Source of the DNA: Myxococcales bacterium | GTDB lineage: Bacteria > Myxococcota_A > UBA9160 > SMWR01 | Assembly: GCA_022571825.1 (NCBI GenBank) | Contig: JACZXC010000050.1 | Coordinates: forward strand, 1 to 11,471 | Direction of reading: 5' to 3' | Length of the DNA stretch: 11,471 nt | Shown: positions 1-5,730 of the stretch, piece after piece | How the letters are laid out: each line of letters starts with the position of its first letter | Numbering within the stretch: position 1 is the first letter of the stretch | The notes under the pieces: generated by a model | What the model was told of the DNA's origin: nothing | Databases searched by the model: none | What the model saw: only the letters and a program-made list of their open reading frames with translations | Translations under genes and position numbers: made by a program

Positions 1-372
1 CTGCTGCCCGAGTGTGCGGAGGATTACGAGGTCTTCTCCCGGCTGATCGCTCGGGGCGCTCGCTTTGGGTGGTGCGACGAGGCGATGGTGATTGAGACCA
101 TACCCCCGGAGCGCCATACCCTGCGCTGGCTGGCGAGGCGCTCCTACTTGAGCGGCTTGATGATGGCCCGGGTGACCGCCGCGATGGCGCCCCAAGCGTC
201 GCTGGGAAAGAAGCTGTTGCTGGGGATCGCGCGTGCTCTGCTGGGAGTCGGGCTCCTGATGGCCGCGGCGCCGACGGCTCTTCGCAGTCGGACCGCCGCC
301 GCGGGGTTGGTGCGGCGCGCTGGGGTCCAGGTGGGCCAGCTGCGCGCGCTTCTCGACCGCCCGCGAAGTTAG
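1..372 (+). CDS. Family-2-type glycosyltransferase, C-terminal fragment (5' end outside window)
   Basis: The frame is open from the first base of the window and ends at TAG (370-372), leaving 123 residues of the C-terminal part. An Glu-Asp pair at visible residues 7-8, in the context AEDYEVFSRLIARGARFGW, matches the region of GT-A family-2 enzymes where an ED motif supplies the catalytic base. It is followed by the usual pattern in which a hydrophobic strand ends in Val-Ile-Glu, then PPERHTLRWLARRSYLSG, typical of bacterial GT2 enzymes. The remainder is basic and hydrophobic (around residues 68-88), suggesting membrane association. The nucleotide-sugar site lies outside the window, so the donor and acceptor are unknown. 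It is likely part of surface polysaccharide or glycolipid assembly, given the two glycosyltransferase-like genes facing it. Its stop codon overlaps the stop of the opposing GT4 gene. Confidence 0.75.
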   Translation: MLPECAEDYEVFSRLIARGARFGWCDEAMVIETIPPERHTLRWLARRSYLSGLMMARVTAAMAPQASLGKKLLLGIARALLGVGLLMAAAPTALRSRTAAAGLVRRAGVQVGQLRALLDRPRS

Positions 373-1541
373 AGTCGGCCCGCCGCGACTGCGTGGACTG
401 CGGCCCGGCGCAGGCCCCCGGCCATGCGCTCGGGATGAAAGTGTTCAGCGGTGGCGCGGGCGCCGGCACCGAGCCGCTCCAGGTCCGTCGCGGTCAGGGC
501 TTCCTCGATGACGCGGGCGAAGGCGTCGGCGTCGGTCGGATCGACGAGCCAGCCGTTCTGATCGGGGCGCACGAGGTCGTCGGCGCAGCCCGCAAGCTGT
601 GAGCAGAGGGCGGGTCGAGCGCATGCAAAGGCTTCGTTCACGACGAGTCCCCAGGGATCGCCGAGGCTCGGGAACACCAGCAGCTCCGAAGCGGCGTAGA
701 AGCGGACCAGATCGTCGGGGGCCACCGCCGGCACGTGGAGGATCTCGCCGGGGGCGCTGGCATTCGCCGCATCGCGAATCAGAGAGAACAAGGGGCCGCT
801 TCCGACGAAGAGCAGCGACCATTCCCGACGCACCGGGGCGGGCACACGACCCCAGGCCTCGAGCAGCTCGCCGAGCCCCTTCATCGGAATCAGTCGGCCC
901 GCGACCAGAGCGATCCGTTCGCGGGATCCGAGTTCCCGGCGAAGCGACTGGCAGCGGGACTCCGTCCCGACCCGCGTCCGGACCTCCTCTACGGCATCGA
1001 CGTCGCAGACGTTGGGGGCATCGAACAGTCGACCGGGGGGTACACCCAGGGATTCCAGGAACTCCCGGGCCTGGCGTCCCATTCCCACCACCGCATCGGC
1101 TCGGGAGAGCAGAGTCCGGCGAAGTGCGCGCCGAATTGGACCCGCGGCGGTCGCACTGATCCGTGAGTGGTAGCTCCAGATCACCAATGGAATTCGCATG
1201 AGCTTGCAGTAGAGCAGTGCCATCAGTGTGCGCGCCCCCAGCTCCGAGCTGATCACGAGGTCGGGGCCGAAGCGGCGCAGGGCGCCGAGCAAGCCGATCG
1301 GAATCTGCAGAGTGACCCACTGATCGAAGGCCCCGCGCCCTCGGGTGCGGACCCGTCGGCGGATGGACCAGCTCCGCACCCGCACGACGTCGAGCCCGCG
1401 CGCGTCGACGGGCCAGCTTCGGTCGAACTCGGAGTCCGCGCTGACCAGAACACGCAGGGTCCATTCGGGAGTCGCCGCGAGCGCCTCGTATACCGGGACC
1501 CGGTAGGGAGGCACGATGTTGGTCAGGAGAGCGACGCGCAT
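369..1541 (-). CDS. GT4-family glycosyltransferase (GT-B fold)
   Basis: This 390-residue protein has the two-domain layout of a retaining GT4 enzyme, which transfers a sugar from a nucleotide-sugar at the cytoplasmic face of the membrane. The N-terminal domain opens with MRVALLTNIVPPYRVPVYEA, a common GT4 start. The C-terminal domain carries VAGRLIPMKG (213-222), LFVGSGP (244-250), and the donor-binding segment DPWGLVVNEAFA (295-306), then NGWLVDPTD (329-337). The usual E-x7-E pair is here Asp295-x7-Glu303; an acidic residue is kept but the first Glu is replaced. Length is normal for the family. The ATG at 1541 begins one base after the TGA of the upstream membrane protein gene (read TGATATG), so the two are almost certainly co-transcribed and translationally coupled. 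There is no clear ribosome-binding site of its own. Substrate is not predictable; a role in cell-surface glycan synthesis is inferred from the neighbours. Confidence 0.88.
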   Translation of the reverse strand: MRVALLTNIVPPYRVPVYEALAATPEWTLRVLVSADSEFDRSWPVDARGLDVVRVRSWSIRRRVRTRGRGAFDQWVTLQIPIGLLGALRRFGPDLVISSELGARTLMALLYCKLMRIPLVIWSYHSRISATAAGPIRRALRRTLLSRADAVVGMGRQAREFLESLGVPPGRLFDAPNVCDVDAVEEVRTRVGTESRCQSLRRELGSRERIALVAGRLIPMKGLGELLEAWGRVPAPVRREWSLLFVGSGPLFSLIRDAANASAPGEILHVPAVAPDDLVRFYAASELLVFPSLGDPWGLVVNEAFACARPALCSQLAGCADDLVRPDQNGWLVDPTDADAFARVIEEALTATDLERLGAGARATAEHFHPERMAGGLRRAAVHAVAAGRL

Positions 1542-1542
1542 A

Positions 1543-3297
1543 TCAATAGAACTTGTAGAAGGACCGAGGCGCTGGGCTCGGCGGGTCCCGCAGGGCCAGC
1601 ACGAGGACGCCGCCGGACACGTCCTCGACGAAATCGGCGGTGTGGGACGTCGGCTCGAGGCTCACCACGTCCCCCGCGGCCACCAGGCGATCGTCTATCC
1701 GAACCGACTGAAAACCCTCGAAGGGAAGCCAGCGGTACAGTCCCGGGACGATCAGGCCGAAGGTCCGCGTGGTTCCGGCGGCACCTTCCAGCCGGCGTCC
1801 GGCGACGAAGACCGATGCGTTATAGGGCTGGTAGTGCTCGGACCAGAAGCGACGCAGCTCGACCGGAAACTGGTTCAGCCGGAACGACTGCAGGATGAAC
1901 CGGATGGGCTTGCTCTCGAAGGTACGGATCATCTGCTCCGTGTTGGCCTCGCGTTCGGATCCGGCGAAGCGCCGGTAGATCGTCTCCGAGAAGTGGGAGG
2001 GGATAGCGGGCGGCCCGGGCCGGCAGAAGAGGGCGCTTTCGGGATGAAAACCCGCCTCGGTGGCCGCGAAGTTCCGGTGGATGAAGGCGAGGCTCTCGCG
2101 TTGCACGGCCTGGCTGTCGATCCGCATGGCGTTCAGCTGCCAGAGCGCCGGAAGCGCCAGAAGGGCTCCACCTCCCGCCAGAACCACGCGTCGGGTAGTT
2201 GCCGGCAACAGTGATTGCATGGGCACCCGCGCCGTCGCGAACGCCACCGCGGGGAAGAGTCCGAGGGTCATCCAGAAATAGAAGAAGGCGCCGGCGTGGA
2301 ACCAGCCCACGGCCAGGCCGAGAAGCAACACGCTCCAGGCCAGGCCGAAGCCTTCCCCGAAGCGGCTGCGCCGCCGCACGCGGACGATTGATGCTGCGAT
2401 CAGCCCCGCCAAAAGCAGCCCGTGGGCCCAGAGCGTGGCAAGTATCGAACGATATTGGTCGTAGCCGATGGTCTGACGGTAGAAATCGAAGACCGAGAGG
2501 CTGCGCTTCAGAAGCACCGAGCTCATGACCTGCTGGGACTCGTGGATCTCCGGCACCGAGAACGCGTGGGCAACGGCGATCCGGTAGACGCTGAAGACCA
2601 GGCCGAAACCCGCCAGGCAGAGTCCGGCGCGGAGGAGCTCTCGCTTCGGGCGCCACGCGCGCGGACGGCCGAGCTGACCCAGGGCCAACAATCCGCTCAG
2701 CGCCGCCACGTAGAGCAGCTTCTGGGAGGCGAGGAAGCCGAGTCCGAAGAGGCCTCCCGCCGTGAGGGCGAAGAGTGTTCGACGGGGTGAGGTTCGCGAC
2801 GCCAGTAGGGCCACGCCGCCCCAGACTCCGGCGGCCAGGGCGATTTGGTCCGACCGGACCTGAAGCGACCATTCGAGGAAGGCGGGCACGCAGGCCAGCA
2901 GGGCGACGCCCAACGCGGCGTCACCCCACCGTCGCGTGGGGTCGGGCTGGATCTGGGCCAGGAGAACGCCGAGACCGGCGAGAAAGGCGAGGGTGATGAC
3001 GAGCCACAGGATGCGCGCGTGGCGAACCGCCTGGATCTCGTCGTCGCAGCCGGCGACGAAGGGCAACAGGGCGATTATGGCGAGTCCCGGCCGCCCGCCG
3101 CTGTGAAGCACGCCGGTCTCCGCGGTGCGATCCGCGCCGTTGAGCAGAGAAAACTCGTCCCAGTTCACGGCGACGGTATAGATGGCAGCCACCCGCGCGG
3201 TCACGAAGGCGGCCGCCAGCATCACGAGTCCCCATCGTCGCCAGCGGCGGGGAATGCTTCGAAGCCTTTCGGTGATGAGATCGGCGCGTTCCGGCAT
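1543..3297 (-). CDS. Multi-pass membrane protein, probable GT-C-type glycosyltransferase (GT39/ArnT-like)
   Basis: Starting at ATG 3297 the product has 584 residues. A basic N-terminus (RRWRRW) leads into a first membrane helix (about 23-42). The first external loop then contains Asp47-Glu48 in VNWDEFS, matching the acidic motif found after the first helix in GT-C enzymes of the GT39/ArnT type, which use polyprenyl-phosphate sugars. About nine more hydrophobic segments follow to about residue 390 (for example 96-114, 126-142, 173-208, 288-305, 319-350, 369-387). They are followed by a soluble domain of about 195 residues, probably periplasmic, ending in FYKFY. The reading frame continues upstream to an ATG at 3414, but the 3297 start is preferred because GAGG lies 5 bases before it and because the upstream part contains a 31-bp repeat that is not a multiple of three. 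It is first in a two-gene unit with the GT4 gene. Function as a sugar transferase is inferred; it could also be a membrane protein of unknown activity sharing the topology. Confidence 0.7.
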   Translation of the reverse strand: MPERADLITERLRSIPRRWRRWGLVMLAAAFVTARVAAIYTVAVNWDEFSLLNGADRTAETGVLHSGGRPGLAIIALLPFVAGCDDEIQAVRHARILWLVITLAFLAGLGVLLAQIQPDPTRRWGDAALGVALLACVPAFLEWSLQVRSDQIALAAGVWGGVALLASRTSPRRTLFALTAGGLFGLGFLASQKLLYVAALSGLLALGQLGRPRAWRPKRELLRAGLCLAGFGLVFSVYRIAVAHAFSVPEIHESQQVMSSVLLKRSLSVFDFYRQTIGYDQYRSILATLWAHGLLLAGLIAASIVRVRRRSRFGEGFGLAWSVLLLGLAVGWFHAGAFFYFWMTLGLFPAVAFATARVPMQSLLPATTRRVVLAGGGALLALPALWQLNAMRIDSQAVQRESLAFIHRNFAATEAGFHPESALFCRPGPPAIPSHFSETIYRRFAGSEREANTEQMIRTFESKPIRFILQSFRLNQFPVELRRFWSEHYQPYNASVFVAGRRLEGAAGTTRTFGLIVPGLYRWLPFEGFQSVRIDDRLVAAGDVVSLEPTSHTADFVEDVSGGVLVLALRDPPSPAPRSFYKFY

Positions 3298-3302
3298 CGG
3301 AT

Positions 3303-3306
3303 CCTC
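3303..3306 (-). promoter_or_regulatory. Ribosome-binding site of the GT-C-like gene
   Basis: Read on the minus strand, GAGG is followed by ATCCG and then the ATG at 3297, a spacing of 5 bases. This decides in favour of the 3297 start over the in-frame ATG at 3414, whose upstream sequence has only a close and weak AGGG. Confidence 0.55.
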
Positions 3307-3311
3307 ATTCC

Positions 3312-3373
3312 AATCGGAATTGAATTCCGCCGGCTTGAGCGGAATCGGAATTGAATGCCGCCGGCTCGAGCGC
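3312..3373. repeat. Two tandem 31-bp repeats in the divergent intergenic region
   Basis: Copies at 3312-3342 and 3343-3373 match at 28 of 31 positions by direct reading, both beginning AATCGGAATTGAAT. They lie between the minus-strand GT-C-like gene (start 3297) and the plus-strand dehydrogenase operon (start 3458). A unit of 31 bases is not a multiple of three and corresponds to about three turns of B-DNA. Each copy begins a dyad described in the next entry. It could be a regulator site or a chance local duplication. Confidence 0.8.
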
Positions 3374-3376
3374 CAT
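3324..3376. promoter_or_regulatory. Candidate operator: two spaced inverted repeats on one helical face
   Basis: The first dyad is ATTCCGC at 3324-3330, an 8-base spacer, then GCGGAAT at 3339-3345, a perfect 7-bp inverted repeat. The second sits exactly 31 bases later: ATGCCGC at 3355-3361, 8 bases, then GCGCCAT at 3370-3376, with 6 of 7 positions paired. One position differs in both arms so that a T:A pair in the first becomes G:C in the second. Two dyads at a 31-bp interval between divergent genes is the kind of arrangement used by a dimeric regulator, but no known operator was recognised and no convincing -35/-10 pair was found. The gap 3298-3457 holds nothing else I can support. Confidence 0.35.
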
Positions 3377-3445
3377 GGGTCAACAAACCGGCGCATTCCC
3401 GGTATCCTCAGCATTCGCCCTGAGATCGGGTCTGGGCGACGAAGC

Positions 3446-3450
3446 GGGAG
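3446..3450 (+). promoter_or_regulatory. Ribosome-binding site that sets the start of the dehydrogenase small subunit
   Basis: GGGAG is followed by 7 bases and then GTG at 3458. The reading frame is open far upstream, so this site is the main reason for choosing the GTG start. Confidence 0.65.
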
Positions 3451-3457
3451 TGGCCCA

Positions 3458-4099
3458 GTGGGCTGGATTTTCTTCTCGGTTGCCCTCGGCTATGCCGTCG
3501 CGCGAGTGGTGTTCGGGTATCGCGAGCCCGAGAGTCCCTTGACCCGGCTCACCCGAGGCGAAGCGGCGTTCCTGGCGGCGGCGGCCGACGCCACGTTTCC
3601 CAGTGGCGGCGCCCTTCGGTCATCGGGTCGCGAAGCTCGGATTCCGGCTTATGTCGACCGACTGCTGATCGCCTCTCACGCGAGGTCGCGCCGGCAGATG
3701 CGCCTGCTCTTCTTTCTGTTGGAGCACGCCACGCTGTTCTTTCCCGCGCCGGGACTCAGCGGTTTTCGGCGCTTCTCCTCACTGACGGATGAACAGCGCG
3801 TCGCGGTTCTCGACGGCTGGGCGAGCAGCCGTTTCTGGCAGCGTCGACTCGTGTTCGGGAGCCTGCGTGCGATCCTGACCCTCGGCTACTTCGCCCATCC
3901 CCCGGTGCTGCGCGCCCTGGGCCTGGCGCCCTTCGCGCTGCGCTCGCCGATCTGCGAGGCCGACCTCTTGTATCCCCGGATCGGCGCTCACCCGTCCTCG
4001 ATCCTCCTCACCCGGGCCGACCTCACCCCGCCGAGCGACGGCACCCCGATTTCCCTGGGTGCCCCCATCGATCCGCGATACGCCGAGGACGATTCGTGA
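3458..4099 (+). CDS. Gluconate 2-dehydrogenase subunit 3-like small subunit, N-terminally membrane-anchored
   Basis: From the GTG at 3458 the product has 213 residues. Residues 2-19 form one hydrophobic helix (GWIFFSVALGYAVARVVFG), probably a membrane anchor. The body has the outline of the small subunit of GMC dehydrogenases: LTRGEAAFLAAAADATFP (31-48), where families of this type have a start-of-helix 'LT..E...L.A..D...P' pattern, then a helical segment with FFLLEHATLFF (85-95), FRRFSSLTDEQRVAVLDGWA (103-122), and a last helix before HPPVLRALG. In known systems this subunit escorts or anchors the flavoprotein. Its stop codon overlaps the next gene's GTG by 4 bases, so a stable partnership with the GMC protein is strongly suggested. 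No twin-arginine signal is present after this start. Assignment rests on pattern and context; sequence similarity at family level was not tested. The same fold occurs as an N-terminal domain in some long-chain alcohol oxidases. Confidence 0.62.
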   Translation: MGWIFFSVALGYAVARVVFGYREPESPLTRLTRGEAAFLAAAADATFPSGGALRSSGREARIPAYVDRLLIASHARSRRQMRLLFFLLEHATLFFPAPGLSGFRRFSSLTDEQRVAVLDGWASSRFWQRRLVFGSLRAILTLGYFAHPPVLRALGLAPFALRSPICEADLLYPRIGAHPSSILLTRADLTPPSDGTPISLGAPIDPRYAEDDS

Positions 4100-5628
4100 C
4101 CGACGCGGCTGGCGATCTCCGGGTCTACGCCGAATACGATCGCGACTTCTCCGAGGAAGTCGACGCGGTGATCGTGGGGTCCGGCCCCTGTGGTGCCGTC
4201 GTTGCCAAGGAGCTCACGGACGCCGGGAAGCGTGTGGTTCTCCTGGAAGAGGGCCCGCCCTTCACCCCTTCCGAGTACGAGCTGGACGGCGCCCTCTCGA
4301 TGGCGCGCACCATGCGCGAGGGGGGCCTGCGCGCGACTCGCGGCACCGTCATGCCGACCATGCAGGCCATCGCCCTCGGCGGTGGATCCCTGGTCAACTC
4401 CGCCATCTGCAACCGGGCTCCGGACTTCGTGTTGGACCGCTGGTGCACCGATTTCGAGCTGGAACACACGACACTCTCGGACCTCGATCCCCACTACGAC
4501 GCGGTCGGCGAGTTTCTGGGCATCGCTCCGACTCCCGAGAACGTTCAAGGGGAGCGCAACCTGTCGTTCAAGCGGGGCTGCGATGCCCTCGGCTACTCGA
4601 GCGAGCCATGTCTGCGCAACGTCCGCGGCTGCCGGGGAAGCGGCGAGTGCTTCACGGGATGCCGGATGCGGGCAAAGCAGTCCATGGACATCAGCTACAT
4701 TCCCGCGGCGCTGCGGGGCGGTGCGCGGGTGTTGACCTCGGTGCGCGTGGAGGAAGTGCGAGCCGACGGGCACCGGGTTCTGGGAGTTTCCGGGCGCGTC
4801 GTCGCTCCCTTCACGGGGCGGCCCAGCCACCGCTTTCGCGTGAACGCACGCGCCGTCGTCCTGGCCGCCGGTTGCATGGCGACGCCGGTGATCCTCCAGA
4901 AGAGCGGCAACCTCGCGAATCGTTCCGGACAGGTCGGCGAGAACCTTCAGTTCCACCCCGGGGTCGCGATCATGGGGGTGTTCCCCGACCCGGTGCACCC
5001 GGAGTTCGGCGCCACCCAGGGCTACCAGTCCCGCCATTTCCTGCGCGACGGATTCAAGCTCGAGACGCTGTGGGCGCCGCCGGCGGTGCTCGCGGTTCGC
5101 ATGCCGGGCTCGGGCGATGCCTTCAAGCGCCGCCTGGCCCAGATTCCCTGCGCGGCCATCTGGGATGCGATTGCCAGCTGCCCCCGCTCTCTGGGCCGGG
5201 TTCGCGCCCGACGCCGCGGCCTGGACCCGAACCTGACCTGGCATCTGCATCGAGACGATGTGCTGATCCTGGCCCAGGCGTTGTGGACCCTGGCCGAGAT
5301 CTTCTTCGCCGCCGGCGCGCGATCGATCATCCCGGGCGTCCACGGGATCCCGGATGAACTGCACTCGCGAAGCGAGGCCGAGATCCTGCGGACTCATTCC
5401 CTCAAAGCCAGCGATATCCTGACCGGCGGCAACCACGCCTTCTGCACCACCCGCATGCACGGCGATCCCAGCCGCGGCGTGGTCGACGAGAACGGCAAGT
5501 GCCACGACTACGAGAACCTGTGGATCGCCGATACCGGCATCTTTCCCCGGTGTCCCTCGGTCAATCCCATGTGGACCGGGATGGCGTTGGCGCATCGATT
5601 GGCCCAGACGCTGGCCGAGCGGCTCTGA
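4096..5628 (+). CDS. GMC-family FAD-dependent oxidoreductase (large subunit, probable alcohol/sterol or sugar dehydrogenase)
   Basis: This 510-residue flavoprotein starts at GTG 4096, inside the previous gene's end (GTGA overlap). The FAD-binding Rossmann motif is VDAVIVGSGPCGAVVAKEL (22-40), followed by a Glu at the end of the second strand (LLEEGPP). GGGSLVNSAICNR (95-107) is the second FAD-contact region. The C-terminal GMC domain has NHAFCTTRMHGDP (446-458), then LWIADTGIFP (475-484) and SVNPMWTGMALAHR (488-501). His447 and Asn490 align with the catalytic His/Asn pair of cholesterol-oxidase and long-chain-alcohol-oxidase relatives. A cysteine-rich stretch gives Cys172, Cys179, Cys185 and Cys189, with C-x5-C-x3-C spacing, then RMRAKQSMD. 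From memory, that spacing resembles the 3Fe-4S ligands of bacterial FAD-glucose dehydrogenase, while Cys185/Cys189 also match alcohol oxidases. No signal peptide is visible. The likely role is oxidation of an alcohol with electrons passed to a membrane acceptor; substrate unknown. Confidence 0.88.
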   Translation: MTDAAGDLRVYAEYDRDFSEEVDAVIVGSGPCGAVVAKELTDAGKRVVLLEEGPPFTPSEYELDGALSMARTMREGGLRATRGTVMPTMQAIALGGGSLVNSAICNRAPDFVLDRWCTDFELEHTTLSDLDPHYDAVGEFLGIAPTPENVQGERNLSFKRGCDALGYSSEPCLRNVRGCRGSGECFTGCRMRAKQSMDISYIPAALRGGARVLTSVRVEEVRADGHRVLGVSGRVVAPFTGRPSHRFRVNARAVVLAAGCMATPVILQKSGNLANRSGQVGENLQFHPGVAIMGVFPDPVHPEFGATQGYQSRHFLRDGFKLETLWAPPAVLAVRMPGSGDAFKRRLAQIPCAAIWDAIASCPRSLGRVRARRRGLDPNLTWHLHRDDVLILAQALWTLAEIFFAAGARSIIPGVHGIPDELHSRSEAEILRTHSLKASDILTGGNHAFCTTRMHGDPSRGVVDENGKCHDYENLWIADTGIFPRCPSVNPMWTGMALAHRLAQTLAERL

Positions 5629-5635
5629 GGTGTGG

Positions 5636-5663
5636 GCTTCGCCGAAGTGCCCTCCGGCGGAGC
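5636..5663 (+). terminator. GC-rich hairpin after the GMC gene (possible weak terminator)
   Basis: GCTTCGCCG at 5636-5644 can pair over nine bases, including one G-T wobble, with CGGCGGAGC at 5655-5663 across a 10-base loop, starting eight bases after the GMC stop. No T-run follows, so it is not a classical intrinsic terminator. It could be an RNA-stability or transcript-end structure in the 102-base gap before typA. Confidence 0.3.
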
Positions 5664-5730
5664 GCGCGTCGGATTCTGCGCTAGTCTTGCCCGCTCCCTA
5701 CCTCTCCACCGCCATTCGTGAAAACCGCCT

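Noticed and set aside
445..1464. A 339-residue minus-strand frame overlapping the GT4 gene
   Set aside because: It lies out of frame on the same strand as a clear GT4 enzyme and is Arg-rich with no motif.
3378..3383. TTGACC on the minus strand as a -35 box for the GT-C-like gene
   Set aside because: No acceptable -10 hexamer lies at 16-18 bases from it, so a promoter cannot be supported.
3298..3414. ATG at 3414 as the start of the GT-C-like gene
   Set aside because: The extra 39 residues are Arg/Pro-rich and cross the non-triplet repeat; the 3297 ATG has GAGG at a good distance.
3335..3457. Longer N-terminus for the small subunit, including an Arg-Arg pair before the hydrophobic segment that could look like a Tat signal
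   Set aside because: Only a TTG at 3335 could start it, it has no good ribosome-binding site, it would run through the 31-bp repeats, and the GTG at 3458 has a well-spaced GGGAG.
3988..5595. A 535-residue minus-strand open frame opposite the GMC gene
   Set aside because: The plus-strand frame contains all expected FAD and GMC motifs, while the antisense frame shows no recognisable family.
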